DNA of 64,000 bases from Nocardiopsis sp. ATB16-24 (GTDB taxonomy: Bacteria > Actinomycetota > Actinomycetes > Streptosporangiales > Streptosporangiaceae), in assembly GCF_030271535.1 (NCBI RefSeq), contig NZ_JASCXJ010000016.1:62001-126000 (forward strand), given 5' to 3'. This document shows, piece after piece, positions 50,043 through 59,687 of the stretch (position 1 is the stretch's first letter; each line of letters begins with the position of its first letter). The translations under genes were made by a program, and so were the position numbers. The notes under the pieces are model-generated. The model was not told the origin of the DNA, did no database searches, and saw nothing but the letters and a program-made list of their open reading frames with translations.

Positions 50043-52249
50043 TCCCCGACTTCTCCACCGTGGCCCCGGAGCCGCCCGAGTTCTCCGGCGAAGGCGGTGA
50101 CGCCGCATGGCGTCGCGCCGTGGAGGCCAGTACAGGTAAGGCCGCCGACGCCCTGGAGTGGGAGACCCCCGAGGGCATCGGCGTCAGGCCCCTCTACACC
50201 CCCGACGACGTCGCGGGGCTGGACTTCGTGTCCGGACTGCCGGGTGTTCCGCCCTACCTGCGCGGCCCCTACCCGACCATGTACGTCAACCAGCCCTGGA
50301 CCATCCGTCAGTACGCCGGGTTCTCCACCGCCGAGGAGTCCAACGCCTTCTACCGGCGCAACCTGGCCGCGGGACAGAAGGGGCTGTCGGTCGCCTTCGA
50401 CCTGGCCACCCACCGCGGCTACGACTCCGACCATCCCCGGGTGGCGGGCGACGTGGGCATGGCGGGCGTGGCCATCGACTCCATCTACGACATGCGTCAG
50501 CTGTTCGACGGCATCCCGTTGGACCGGATGAGCGTGTCCATGACCATGAACGGCGCGGTGCTGCCCGTCCTGGCGCTGTACATCGTGGCCGCCGAGGAAC
50601 AGGGTGTGCCCCCGGAGAAGCTCTCGGGGACCATCCAGAACGACATCCTCAAGGAGTTCATGGTCCGCAACACCTACATCTATCCGCCGCAGCCGTCGAT
50701 GCGGATCATCTCCGACATCTTCGCCTACACCTCGCAGCGGATGCCGCGCTTCAACTCCATCTCCATCTCCGGCTACCACATGCAGGAGGCCGGGGCCACG
50801 GCCGACCTGGAACTGGCCTACACCCTGGCGGACGGCGTGGAGTACATCCGCGCCGGTCAGCGGTCCGGGTTGGACGTGGACGTGTTCGCGCCGCGCCTGT
50901 CGTTCTTCTGGGCGATCGGCATGAACTTCTTCATGGAGGTGGCCAAGCTCCGCGCCGCACGCCTGCTGTGGGCGCGCCTGGTCAAGGACATGGGCGCGGT
51001 CAAGGACAAGTCGCTGAGCCTGCGCACCCACTCCCAGACCTCGGGCTGGTCGCTCACCGCCCAGGACGTGTTCAACAACGTGGTCCGCACGTGCGTGGAG
51101 GCGATGGCCGCCACGCAGGGGCACACCCAGTCGCTGCACACCAACGCCCTGGACGAGGCGTTGGCCCTGCCCACCGACTTCTCCGCGCGCATCGCCCGCA
51201 ACACCCAGCTGCTGTTGCAGCAGGAGTCGGGTACGACCAGGTCGGTCGACCCGTGGGGCGGCAGCTACTACGTGGAACGCCTCACCCACGAGTTGGCGAC
51301 GAGGGCGTGGGCGCACATCCAGGAGGTGGAGGCGGCCGGGGGCATGGCCGCCGCCATCGACGCCGGTCTGCCGAAGATGCGCATCGAGGAGGCCGCCGCC
51401 CGCACCCAGGCCCGTATCGATTCGGGCCGTCAGCCGGTGATCGGCGTCAACAAGTACCGTCCCGACACCGAGGACGAGATCGAGGTCCTCAAGGTCGACA
51501 ACACGCGGGTACGCGCCCAGCAGCTGGACAAGCTCGCCCGCCTGCGTCAGGAGCGGGACGAGGCGCGTGTGGAGGCGGCGCTGGAGGCGCTGACCAAGGC
51601 GGCGGCGGGGGAGTCCAGGGCCGACGAGTCCCTGACCAACAACCTGCTGGCCGCCGCCGTGGACGCGGCCCGGGCCAAGGCCACCGTCGGCGAGATCTCC
51701 GACGCCATGGAGAAGGTCTTCGGGCGCCACTCCGGGCAGATCCGTACCATCCAGGGTGTGTACAGGGATGAGGCGGCGGGCAGCGCCGACGCGGCGGAAC
51801 GCATGGAGCGGGTGACCCGCAGGGTGGACGAGTTCGCCGAGGAGGAGGGGCGTCGTCCCCGCATCCTGGTGGCGAAGATGGGCCAGGACGGACACGACCG
51901 GGGTCAGAAGGTGATCGCGACGGCCTTCGCCGACCTGGGTTTCGACGTGGACGTGGGTCCGCTGTTCCAGACCCCCGCGGAGGTCGCCGCGCAGGCCGTG
52001 GAGGCCGACGTGCACGTGGTCGGTGTGTCCTCGCTGGCGGCGGGGCACCTGACGCTGGTCCCCGCGCTGCGCGAGGAGCTGACCGCGCTCGGGCGCGAGG
52101 ACATCATGATCGTGGTCGGCGGGGTCATCCCCCCGGCGGACTTCGCGCCGCTGCGGGAGGCGGGCGCGGCGGCGATCTTCCCTCCGGGGACGGTCATCGC
52201 CGAGGCGGCCATCGACCTGATCGACCAGTTGGAGGAGAAGGCGGGGTAG
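50039..52249 (+). CDS. mutB: Methylmalonyl-CoA mutase large, catalytic subunit
   Basis: 736 residues. The catalytic barrel includes the substrate-binding [20 protein letters not shown] region, with [13 protein letters not shown] and a conserved Tyr-rich block. The C-terminal domain carries [13 protein letters not shown], where DxHxxG supplies the His that coordinates cobalt of adenosylcobalamin. It interconverts methylmalonyl-CoA and succinyl-CoA. The ATG overlaps the mutA stop by 4 bp. Confidence 0.98.
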   Translation: MIPDFSTVAPEPPEFSGEGGDAAWRRAVEASTGKAADALEWETPEGIGVRPLYTPDDVAGLDFVSGLPGVPPYLRGPYPTMYVNQPWTIRQYAGFSTAEESNAFYRRNLAAGQKGLSVAFDLATHRGYDSDHPRVAGDVGMAGVAIDSIYDMRQLFDGIPLDRMSVSMTMNGAVLPVLALYIVAAEEQGVPPEKLSGTIQNDILKEFMVRNTYIYPPQPSMRIISDIFAYTSQRMPRFNSISISGYHMQEAGATADLELAYTLADGVEYIRAGQRSGLDVDVFAPRLSFFWAIGMNFFMEVAKLRAARLLWARLVKDMGAVKDKSLSLRTHSQTSGWSLTAQDVFNNVVRTCVEAMAATQGHTQSLHTNALDEALALPTDFSARIARNTQLLLQQESGTTRSVDPWGGSYYVERLTHELATRAWAHIQEVEAAGGMAAAIDAGLPKMRIEEAAARTQARIDSGRQPVIGVNKYRPDTEDEIEVLKVDNTRVRAQQLDKLARLRQERDEARVEAALEALTKAAAGESRADESLTNNLLAAAVDAARAKATVGEISDAMEKVFGRHSGQIRTIQGVYRDEAAGSADAAERMERVTRRVDEFAEEEGRRPRILVAKMGQDGHDRGQKVIATAFADLGFDVDVGPLFQTPAEVAAQAVEADVHVVGVSSLAAGHLTLVPALREELTALGREDIMIVVGGVIPPADFAPLREAGAAAIFPPGTVIAEAAIDLIDQLEEKAG

Positions 52250-52404
52250 GCGCGGGGTCGGTGGGATCGGCCCCATCGGTGGACCCCATCGGCAGGACCC
52301 ACCGACCGGCCCGTTCGCGGCCGAACGGCGAACACCCACGGTCGCCGGTCATCGCACGTGGGACGGCACACGCGGCCCCAGGGCCGGGAGGAGGACGAAA
52401 GAGC

Positions 52405-53451
52405 GTGGACGACCGGGCTCCGGCGCCGGGGGCGCCTGGTGCGAGACGGCGCCGTCCGGTGGACGTGGCGGCCCTCGCCGAGGGAGTGCTGTCGGGGCAC
52501 CGGCCCACGCTGGCGCGCGCGATCACGCTGGTGGAATCCCGCCGCCAGGACCATGTCCGGGCCGCACAGGAACTGCTCGTCCGGCTCCTACCGCACACCG
52601 GTAAGGCCCACCGGGTGGGGATCACCGGTGTGCCCGGGGTCGGCAAGTCCACGTTCGTCGACGCGCTGGGCACCAAGCTGACCGGGGAGGGGCACCGCGT
52701 GGCGGTGCTCGCCGTGGACCCCTCCTCCACCCGGACCGGCGGCAGCATCCTGGGTGACAAGACCCGCATGGCGCGGTTGTCGGTGGACCCCAACGCCTTC
52801 ATCCGCCCCTCGCCCACGGCGGGAACGCTCGGTGGGGTGGCCCGGGCGACACGGGAGACCATGCTGCTCATGGAGGCGGCGGGTTTCGACGTGGTGCTCG
52901 TGGAGACCGTGGGCGTCGGCCAGTCCGAGGTCACGGTGGCCGCCATGGTGGACTGCTTCCTCTTCCTCACCCTGGCCCGTACCGGCGACCAGCTCCAGGG
53001 GATCAAGAAGGGTGTGCTGGAACTGGTCGACGTGGTCGCGGTCAACAAGGCCGACGGTCCGCACGTGGACGACGCGCGCAAGGCCGCCCGGGAGCTGTCG
53101 CGCGCGCTGAGGCTGCTCCGACCGCCACATCCCTCATGGCGTCCGCCGGTGTTGACGTGCAGCGGACTGACCGGGGACGGGTTGGACGAGGTGTGGGGCA
53201 AGGTCGTCGAACACCGGGAGGTGCTCGAACGAGACGGTGCCCTGACCGAGCTTCGTAGCCGGCAGGAGGTCAGCTGGATGTGGGACCAGGTGCGGGACCG
53301 GCTGATGGACACCTTCCTGCGGGACGCGGAGGTGGCCCGGGCCCTGCCGCGTCTGGAGGAGGAAGTGCGTGAGGGAAGGACCACGGCGACCCTGGCCGCG
53401 CGTGCCCTGCTGGACTCCTTCGCCCCGAGGGAGCGTCCTTCCGGGGAGTGA
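52405..53451 (+). CDS. meaB: MeaB/ArgK-type GTPase chaperone of methylmalonyl-CoA mutase
   Basis: 348 residues. A G3E-family GTPase with Walker A GVPGVGKST (about residue 75), VDPSS in AVDPSSTRTGGSILGDKTRM, the Walker B VETVGVGQSE and NKAD. It protects the mutase and loads or repairs its cobalamin. Starts at a GTG (52405) with GGAGGAGG 10 bp before it. Third gene of the mutase unit, 155 bp after mutB. Confidence 0.93.
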   Translation: MDDRAPAPGAPGARRRRPVDVAALAEGVLSGHRPTLARAITLVESRRQDHVRAAQELLVRLLPHTGKAHRVGITGVPGVGKSTFVDALGTKLTGEGHRVAVLAVDPSSTRTGGSILGDKTRMARLSVDPNAFIRPSPTAGTLGGVARATRETMLLMEAAGFDVVLVETVGVGQSEVTVAAMVDCFLFLTLARTGDQLQGIKKGVLELVDVVAVNKADGPHVDDARKAARELSRALRLLRPPHPSWRPPVLTCSGLTGDGLDEVWGKVVEHREVLERDGALTELRSRQEVSWMWDQVRDRLMDTFLRDAEVARALPRLEEEVREGRTTATLAARALLDSFAPRERPSGE

Positions 53452-53802
53452 GGGCGGGGGAGGGCTCCGTCACCCACCGGGATGGTAGGTGACGAACATG
53501 TATCCTCGACGTCTCCCAAGTCATGAAATGACCCAGCGTGAGCGTGTTGATGCGCCTACCCGCGGTGAAGTTCGTGCCCGTGAGGCGAAAATTTCTTCCG
53601 GTATGCCATTCCCGAACGGGCGGTTCGCTTATACCGTGAGTGTCCAACGACTTACCAGGCTCGCGGACGGTGTGAGCGTTCCCCCTCGTTGGTCCGGTTC
53701 TGTGGGAGTGGTGCCGGGCCGGGCGGGCGTGGTCCGTGCTCCTGCGTATGGTGAAAACGAAGGGCCCCTCACCATCTCACAGCGGGGCCGGGAGGAGTGA
53801 AC
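53452..53802. other. Intergenic region, 351 bp
   Basis: Between meaB and the STAS gene. It starts with a hairpin (53468-53494) and contains an AT-rich spot with a TATACC hexamer at 53630-53635; the base pairs 17 bp upstream (CATTCC) are not a good -35. No gene seen. Confidence 0.4.
53468..53494 (+). terminator. Hairpin after meaB
   Basis: CGTCACC (53468-53474) with GGTGACG (53488-53494), 7-bp stem and 13-nt loop, 17 bp after the meaB stop. Confidence 0.45.
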
Positions 53803-54174
53803 GTGCACAGGCTTGGGCTGAGCACGCGGGTGGAGAGCCGCAGCGTCATCGTCGCGATCGAGGGGGAGCTCGACATCGCGACCGCCGCCGACCTCCAGGA
53901 ACACATCCAGTCCGCGATCAAGGACCACGGCCCCTGGCTGATCCTGGACATGGCCGGACTGGAGTTCATGGACTCCAGCGGGTTGAACGTGATCATCAAC
54001 GCTTACCGGACCGTCCGTGATCTGGGCGGTGCGCTGGCGCTGGCCGCGCTGAACGAACGCGTCAACAAGGTCGTCCGCCTGGTCGGCCTGCACCGACAGG
54101 TCCCGGTCCACCAGACCGTGGCCACCGCCGTGACGGCGATGGAGGCGTTGGGAGCCAAACGCCAGGCCGGGTGA
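53803..54174 (+). CDS. STAS-domain anti-sigma factor antagonist
   Basis: 123 residues. A single STAS domain with the phospho-acceptor region FMDSSGLNVI (Ser58) that is phosphorylated by RsbW-type kinases. Start: GTG at 53803 with GGAGGA 6 bp before; the GTG at 53797 is immediately beside the ribosome site and unlikely. Stand-alone; the matching ATPase kinase is not adjacent (one lies 9 kb away at 44400). Confidence 0.9.
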   Translation: MHRLGLSTRVESRSVIVAIEGELDIATAADLQEHIQSAIKDHGPWLILDMAGLEFMDSSGLNVIINAYRTVRDLGGALALAALNERVNKVVRLVGLHRQVPVHQTVATAVTAMEALGAKRQAG

Positions 54175-54240
54175 CCCCGATCGTATGAGCCGAACCCTTC
54201 CCCCGCTTCCCATCGACGTCTCCTGAGACCACACAGTCAC

Positions 54241-54705
54241 CACCACGACCATCTTCTTCGTCATCTGTCCCCACGCCGCACCCGTGCGCTCGATGTCGGG
54301 TGCGGCGGCGGCAGGTCCGTCCGGGCACCGGTCCCCGCGGTGTCGAGGTCGACGTGATCGATCCGTCGCCGCGGATGGTCTCCCTGGCCCGTGGGACGCC
54401 ACGGCCATGGCTTCCGGTCGACCACCGTGCGGTCTCCCGGGCGGAGGCGGGACCGGCCCCGAGGACACGGGTTCGTCAGCGTGATCTCCGGTGTCCTTCC
54501 CGTGCCGTCCGAGGCCTTCCCTCGCACGGGGTGGTCCCAGTCCTCGCCCTGGAGGCACCCTGGCCGTCTTCGGCTGTGCGGGCGGGAGGGCGTGGTGGGC
54601 CGGACGGCCGGCCTGGCCGCTCTGGGGCCGCAATGGTTCTTCGGCGTCCGACCGCACCGCCTGCCGTTCCGACGGCGTTCGCCGGTCCGTACGCGCCCCG
54701 CATGA
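54241..54705 (+). pseudogene. Decayed class I SAM-dependent methyltransferase
   Basis: Family motifs are split over three frames in order. Frame 1 from 54241: HHDHLLRHLSPRRTRALDVG then CGGGR, the motif I. Frame 3 from about 54330: GVEVDVIDPSPRMVSLAR, motif II. Frame 1 at about 54475: FVSVISGVLPVPSEAFP, the pre-motif III block. Frame 2 at about 54550: RPGGTLAVFGCAGGR. Frame 1 from 54600: TAGLAALGPQWFFGVRPHR. No single frame covers it, so at least three frameshifts have accumulated. Confidence 0.8.
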
Positions 54706-54727
54706 AGGGGGCCGGTGCCCCGGCCCC

Positions 54728-55288
54728 TCAGTCGCCTCCGCCCCCACCATCTCCGTCACCGGATCCCGTGTCCGCCGGGTACCGATCGTGCCCGTGGCCG
54801 CCACCGTGGGCCGCCGGTCCGCCTCCGTGGACGGCCGGACCCGGCGGGGGAGGGGCGTGTTCTGCGGGGTGGGGACGGTCGTGGCCGTGCGGAGCGTGGA
54901 AGGGGTGGCCGAACGCGGGCGGCTGCCCGTGTGCGTGACCGGAAGGGGGGCCGGGGACCGGAGCGTGCCCCGGTCGCGGGGTTCTGGCGGACCTGGAGGT
55001 CACCGCGATCATGAGCGCGACCAGTGCGCCGGCCATCAGCAACCCGTACGACAACTCCACGAGAAGGGCCGAGGACACCAGAAGCGCCTGGGGATCGCTG
55101 AAGGACGTGTGGACGGCGGGGAGGGAGAAGAGGAGCGTATGCGCTGCCTGGATCAGTCCGATGAGGATCAGGAGGATGCCTGCGGTCCGGACGGCTCCCG
55201 GTGAGGACGCCCTGCCCGCGAGGGCGAGTGCCAGGACACCGGTCGCGATGAGCAGGATGATGCCGAGGTTGAAGAGAAGTGAGAACAC
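54728..55288 (-). CDS. Four-helix membrane protein with His/Gly/Pro-rich tail
   Basis: 186 residues from a GTG at 55288 with GAGGAG 9 bp before. Four hydrophobic segments fill residues 4-105, then a long disordered tail rich in His, Gly and Pro. Probably the second gene of a unit with the gene at 55306-55692 (17 bp apart); the two share the four-helix layout. Function unknown; the tail could bind metal but that is only composition. Confidence 0.7.
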   Translation of the reverse strand: MFSLLFNLGIILLIATGVLALALAGRASSPGAVRTAGILLILIGLIQAAHTLLFSLPAVHTSFSDPQALLVSSALLVELSYGLLMAGALVALMIAVTSRSARTPRPGHAPVPGPPSGHAHGQPPAFGHPFHAPHGHDRPHPAEHAPPPPGPAVHGGGPAAHGGGHGHDRYPADTGSGDGDGGGGGD

Positions 55289-55305
55289 GGCGAGGGCTCC
55301 TCGTG

Positions 55306-55692
55306 TCAGGGGGTGGGGAAGGGGGCCGGTCCGGAAGAGGGCGGGGGAGGCGTCGCGGCGCTCTCGGCGGGACGCCTGACGGCGGCCAGCACCAGCATGA
55401 GCAGGGCGCCGATGAACAGGACCGTGAACACGAAACGCGCCACCGAGAGCGCGGTGTAGGTGGAGAGGTCGTTCACGCGGAGGTGGGGGAAGAGGTGCAT
55501 CCAACCTTGGACGGCCAGATCGCCCAAGGCGCTCACGAGGAGCAGAGCCCCTCCCGTGGCGACGAGACCCTTCCTGCCGGGCGGAGCCACGATGACGAGG
55601 ACCAACGCGATGATCCCGCACAGGACGTAGACGGCCTCGAACAACAGGGCCAGTAAGGAGACGGCGGAGGAGAGGAGGGAGATGTCGATCAT
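55306..55692 (-). CDS. Four-helix membrane protein
   Basis: 128 residues, four hydrophobic segments, no motif recognised, Pro-rich C-terminus. ATG at 55692. Followed after 17 bp by a second four-helix membrane protein, so a small operon. Function unknown. Confidence 0.7.
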   Translation of the reverse strand: MIDISLLSSAVSLLALLFEAVYVLCGIIALVLVIVAPPGRKGLVATGGALLLVSALGDLAVQGWMHLFPHLRVNDLSTYTALSVARFVFTVLFIGALLMLVLAAVRRPAESAATPPPPSSGPAPFPTP

Positions 55693-55901
55693 CCGGGGCC
55701 TTTCCGGGGGAATTGACACGCAGGCGACGACCCTAGCGCGCCCGGATTCGCGCGTCGATACGGACGGCGACCGTTTCGCTTCCGATCGTGGAGGACGATG
55801 GTTCCGCCGACGGAGTTCTCGCCACGTCGTGGAATCCCGTGGAGGCCCGCCTCCCGGTGGGAAGGATGGAAGGGGACGGCAACACGGTCGGAGGTGGCGC
55901 C

Positions 55902-58379
55902 ATGCTCGTGGTGGATCTGGACCGGATCGAGGCGGCCTCGACCGACCTGGTCGGGGGCAAGGCCGCCGGGCTGCGCGAGGCGATCGTCGCCGGTGAACGC
56001 GTCCCGCCGGGCTTCTGCGTGACCACCGAGGCGCACCGCGCCGGGACCCTTCCCGTGGACGAGGTGGTCGGCGCCTACCAGGCACTGGGCGGCGGTCGGG
56101 TGGCCGTGCGCTCCAGCGCCACCGCCGAGGATCTTCCGGACGCCTCCTTCGCGGGGCAACAGGACACCTACCTCGACGTCGAGGGTGTGGACGACCTCCT
56201 CACCGCGATCCGGAACTGCTGGGGCTCCCTGTGGACCGACCGCGCCGTCGCCTACCGCCGGGGCCAGGGCATCGCCGACGACTCCGTGCGCATGGCCGTC
56301 GTCGTGCAGCGCATGGTCGAACCCCGGGCGGCCGGCGTGCTGTTCACCGCCGACCCGGTCACCGGAACCCGTGGTCGGACGATCGTGGACGCCGTCCCCG
56401 GGCGAGGCACCGCCGTGGTCGAGGGCACGGTACGACCGGACCACTACGTGGTGGCGGCGGACGGTTCCGTCGACGGTCCTGAGGACGGATGCCTGTCGCC
56501 GGAGGAAATCCGGGGGCTCCGGGCGACGGGGGAGCGGTTGCAGCGCCACTTCGCAGCGCCGCAGGACGTCGAGTGGGCCATCGACCACCAAGGGAGACTC
56601 TGGACACTCCAGTCCCGTGCGATCACCACCCTCTTCCCCCTGCCGCCCCGCCACTCGGACGGGCCACGCGCCTACGTCGAGAGCGGGCACATGCAGGGCA
56701 TGCTCCGCCCGTTCACCCCCATGGGCATGTCGGCGCTGAGGGTCACCGCGGCGGCGTGGTTCGGGGCCCTGGGCATCCACGTGGAGCCCGACCCCCAAGG
56801 CGAGGAGAACACGCTGTTCAGCGCCGTGGGAGGCAGGCTCTACCTCGACCTCACGCCGCTACTGCGCGACCGCCGTCTTCGACGACGGCTGCCCGACGTC
56901 CTGAAGTTCTACGGCCCCCGGGCCTCGCAGGTCGTGCGCGCCCTGCTCGACGACCCCCGCTTCGCTCCACGTCCGGGCGCACGGATCGATCCACGTGCCG
57001 TGGTCCGGGCCGTCGGGAGGGCACTGCCGCCGGCCTGGGAGATCCTCACCGGGAGCGCGAGAGCGCTCATGGACCCCGACGGGTCCAGGCGCCGCGTGCT
57101 GGAGGTGGGGGAGCGGGTCCGGGAGGAGGTGAGGCACACCCCGGCGCACGTGGCCACGGCCCGGGACCGGCTGGAGTACGCGACGGGGTTACAGGGCCGG
57201 GTACTGGCGCGATGGCTGTTGCCGATGATGGGCCCCCTCTACGTCGGGTTGCTCTGCGGGAGGCTCCCCGAACTGCTGCTCAAGGGGGTGGCGCGTGAGG
57301 GCGAGGTGGCCACGGTCCTCGGTGGGATGCCGCACAACGTCACCACACAGATGGACCTGGCGCTGTGGCGGCTGGCCGACGGGGCACGCCAACACCGGGA
57401 CCTGCTCCAGGGCACCCCACCGGAGGAGTTGGCGGACGCCCACCGGAGGGGCACACTCCCCGACATCGGCCTCGACGGTTTCCTGGACGGGTACGGACAT
57501 CGGGGGGCGGCCGAGATCGACGTCGGAGTCCCACGGTGGTCGGAGGACCCCGCGCCCCTGTTCGCGGCGATCTCCAACTATCTGCGCGTCACCGACCCGG
57601 AACAGGCCCCCGACCGGAGATTCGCCCGGGCCGTGACGACGGCCGAGCGTACGCGGAGCGCGCTGGTCCGCCGGGCCCTTCCCTCCCGCCCGATCCGCGC
57701 ACGCCTGGCGGACCTCTGCTTCGGGCGGGCCCGTGCCCTGGCCGGGATGCGGGAGTACCCCAAGTTCGTCTGGCTGTACGCGATGGCCGAGACCCGCCGA
57801 CAGTTGCTCCGCATCGGCGCCGAGATGGTCGATGCGGGAAAGCTGGACCTGCCCGACGACGTCATGTTCCTGCGTGTCCCGGAGGCGCACGCCCTGCTGG
57901 ACGGTGCGGACCAGCGCTCTCTGGTCGCTGGGCGTCGTGCCGAGTACCTGCGTGAGCGGCGCCGCCGCCACGTGCCGGCGATCCTGCTGTCCGACGGCAC
58001 CGACGTGGAGGCCGCACTGCCCGCCCCTCCCACCGGGACGCGAGGGGAACTCGTCGGCGTTGCGGCCTCCACCGGCGTTGTGACCGGCGTGGTCCGGGTC
58101 GTCCACGATCCGGGCGAGGCCTCGCTGGAACCGGGAGAGATCCTGGTCGCGCGGACCACCGACCCGGGGTGGACGCCCCTGTTCATGACCGCGGGAGGAC
58201 TGGTCGTGGAGACCGGCTCCACCATGGCGCACGGGCCCACCGTCGCCCGGGAGTACGGGATCCCCGCCGTGATCTGCGTGCCCGGAGCGACCACGCTGCT
58301 CCGTGACGGGCAGAGGGTCACCATCGACGGAGGCGCCGGGACCGTCCTCCCCGAGGAGGGCCCCGCCGTCGCCCGGTGA
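55902..58379 (+). CDS. PEP-utilising enzyme, rifampicin phosphotransferase/PEP-synthase-like
   Basis: 825 residues. N-terminal ATP-grasp domain (1-320) with VAVRSSATAEDLPDASFAGQ and QDVEWAIDHQGRLWTLQSR, the PPDK N-terminal pattern; a 400-residue helical middle; and a C-terminal swivelling domain with GSTMAHGPTVAREYGIPAV, where His777 is the phosphohistidine. Length and this three-part order fit rifampicin phosphotransferase better than PEP synthase, which has a TIM-barrel PEP domain. Without the rifamycin pocket residues compared, the substrate stays open. The ATG at 55902 is preceded by GGAGGTGG. No rifamycin-associated inverted repeat was found upstream. Confidence 0.75.
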   Translation: MLVVDLDRIEAASTDLVGGKAAGLREAIVAGERVPPGFCVTTEAHRAGTLPVDEVVGAYQALGGGRVAVRSSATAEDLPDASFAGQQDTYLDVEGVDDLLTAIRNCWGSLWTDRAVAYRRGQGIADDSVRMAVVVQRMVEPRAAGVLFTADPVTGTRGRTIVDAVPGRGTAVVEGTVRPDHYVVAADGSVDGPEDGCLSPEEIRGLRATGERLQRHFAAPQDVEWAIDHQGRLWTLQSRAITTLFPLPPRHSDGPRAYVESGHMQGMLRPFTPMGMSALRVTAAAWFGALGIHVEPDPQGEENTLFSAVGGRLYLDLTPLLRDRRLRRRLPDVLKFYGPRASQVVRALLDDPRFAPRPGARIDPRAVVRAVGRALPPAWEILTGSARALMDPDGSRRRVLEVGERVREEVRHTPAHVATARDRLEYATGLQGRVLARWLLPMMGPLYVGLLCGRLPELLLKGVAREGEVATVLGGMPHNVTTQMDLALWRLADGARQHRDLLQGTPPEELADAHRRGTLPDIGLDGFLDGYGHRGAAEIDVGVPRWSEDPAPLFAAISNYLRVTDPEQAPDRRFARAVTTAERTRSALVRRALPSRPIRARLADLCFGRARALAGMREYPKFVWLYAMAETRRQLLRIGAEMVDAGKLDLPDDVMFLRVPEAHALLDGADQRSLVAGRRAEYLRERRRRHVPAILLSDGTDVEAALPAPPTGTRGELVGVAASTGVVTGVVRVVHDPGEASLEPGEILVARTTDPGWTPLFMTAGGLVVETGSTMAHGPTVAREYGIPAVICVPGATTLLRDGQRVTIDGGAGTVLPEEGPAVAR

Positions 58380-58382
58380 TCT

Positions 58383-58426
58383 CGTACCTGTGGTCACTTT
58401 CGAGCCCGAAAGTGACCACAGGTACG
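58383..58426. terminator. Perfect 20-bp hairpin after the PEP-utilising enzyme
   Basis: CGTACCTGTGGTCACTTTCG (58383-58402), a 4-nt loop, and its exact complement (58407-58426), starting 3 bp after the stop. No U tract. Unrelated in sequence to the 45-48 kb palindromes but of similar build. Confidence 0.8.
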
Positions 58427-58630
58427 GGCTCGCGGGGAGTGGAATCTCTCGCGTCACACCGGCACCGTTTCCGGTCGACCCGACAGCCCCGCCAACCTCG
58501 ACAGCGCCGTCCGTCCCGTATCCCCCGGCCCTCGCTCCTTCCCCAGCCGACCCTGCCGCCTCGGCGGTGACTGACACACGCCATCAGCGTCGATGGACAA
58601 AAGGGGCACAAGATGACAGGGGGGTAGGGG

Positions 58631-58658
58631 TTGTTATTTCTTGGGAGAAGTGTAACGT
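58631..58658 (+). promoter_or_regulatory. Probable promoter of the siderophore importer
   Basis: TTGTTA (58631-58636), 16-bp spacer, TAACGT (58653-58658). The -10 abuts the iron box, the usual layout for iron-repressed promoters. Confidence 0.6.
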
Positions 58659-58688
58659 TAGCCTTGCCTTACTAAGCCAAGCCTTACC
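58658..58688. promoter_or_regulatory. Iron box (DmdR/IdeR/DtxR type)
   Basis: TTAGCCTTGCCTTACTAA at 58658-58675 reads on the other strand as TTAGTAAGGCAAGGCTAA, close to the Streptomyces DmdR box TTAGTTAGGCTCACCTAA (13 of 18 by eye). A second partial box TAAGCCAAGCCTTACC overlaps to 58688. Predicts iron repression of the operon. Confidence 0.75.
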
Positions 58689-58723
58689 GAAGCCGGTGTG
58701 GCTCACCCCTGTCTGGAGCCCTC

Positions 58724-59680
58724 GTGTCCCCACGTTCGACAGCCCTGTTCTCCCTGCTTCCCCTCTCGGCGCTGGTCCTGGCCGGGTGCGCGACCGGAAC
58801 GGAGGCGGACGCGGACGCGGGAACGGAGTCGGCCTCGACCGTCGTCGTCGAAGCCGAGAACGGTGACATCGAGATCGCGCAGACCCCCCAGACCGTCGTG
58901 GTCTTCGACAACGCGCAACTCGACATCCTCGACGCCCTCGGTGTGGAGATCGCGGGCATCCCCTCCGCCGAGGTCGTTCCCGAGATCTTCGCCGACTACG
59001 CCGAGAGCGACGACGTGGCCAACGTCGGCTCCCTCTTCGAGCCCGACTTCGAGGCCGTCGCCGCCCTCGACCCCGACCTGATCATCAGCGGTGGACGCAG
59101 CGCCGAGGCCACCGGGGAACTCGCCGAGATCGCCCCCACCATCGACATGTCCCTGGACACCTCCGACCTCGTCGGCAGCATCTCCGAGCGCACCCTCGCC
59201 TACGGTGAGATCTTCGACAAGGCCGACGAGGCCGAGGCCCTCACCACCGAGTTCGCCGAGCGCATCGAGGAGGTCGGCGCCAAGGTCGCCGAGGCGGGCG
59301 ACGGCCTCGTCCTCATGTCCAGCGCGGGTGAGATCAGCGCCTACGGCCCCGGCTCCCGCTACGGCTTCTTCTACGACGCCCTCGGCCTGGAACCCTCCAT
59401 CGAGATCGTCAACGAGGAGGCCCGCCACGGCGAGGTCCTGTCCTTCGAGGCCCTGGCCGAGGCCGACCCCGACTGGCTCTACGTCATCGACCGCGACAAC
59501 GCCATCGGGGAGGAGGGCGCCTCCCCGGCCGAGCAGGTGCTCGACAACGACCTGGTCGCCCGCACCACCGCCGCCGAGGAGGACCAGATCCTCTACCTCG
59601 ACTCCGCGGAGCTGTACCTGGCCGGCGGCATCCAGGCGCACCTCAACGTCCTGGACGACATCGAGAACGCCCTCTCCTGA
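58724..59680 (+). CDS. Siderophore ABC importer, substrate-binding lipoprotein
   Basis: 318 residues starting at a GTG with TGGAG 6 bp upstream. Signal peptide with lipobox LVLAGC (Cys22), then a class III (TroA/FecB-like) periplasmic-type binding fold, with the sequence TVVVFDNAQLDILDALGVEI and the FEPDFEAVAALDPDLII block at the lobe hinge. It captures a ferric siderophore outside and passes it to the following permeases. Type resembles CeuE/YclQ-like catecholate binders by overall pattern. Confidence 0.92.
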   Translation: MSPRSTALFSLLPLSALVLAGCATGTEADADAGTESASTVVVEAENGDIEIAQTPQTVVVFDNAQLDILDALGVEIAGIPSAEVVPEIFADYAESDDVANVGSLFEPDFEAVAALDPDLIISGGRSAEATGELAEIAPTIDMSLDTSDLVGSISERTLAYGEIFDKADEAEALTTEFAERIEEVGAKVAEAGDGLVLMSSAGEISAYGPGSRYGFFYDALGLEPSIEIVNEEARHGEVLSFEALAEADPDWLYVIDRDNAIGEEGASPAEQVLDNDLVARTTAAEEDQILYLDSAELYLAGGIQAHLNVLDDIENALS

Positions 59681-59687
59681 TCCAGTG

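Larger units (their letters stand above)
58427..58723. other. Leader region of the siderophore importer
   Basis: About 300 bp, low in coding signal, with the promoter and iron box at its right end. Confidence 0.6.

Noticed and set aside
49940-52339. 799-codon minus-strand frame opposite mutB
   Set aside because: Shadow of mutB; no recognisable motif.
55693-55901. Strong promoter or rifamycin-associated element before the Rph-like gene
   Set aside because: TTGACA at 55713 has no acceptable -10 at 16-18 bp, and no GGGGCTTGC-type inverted repeat is present.
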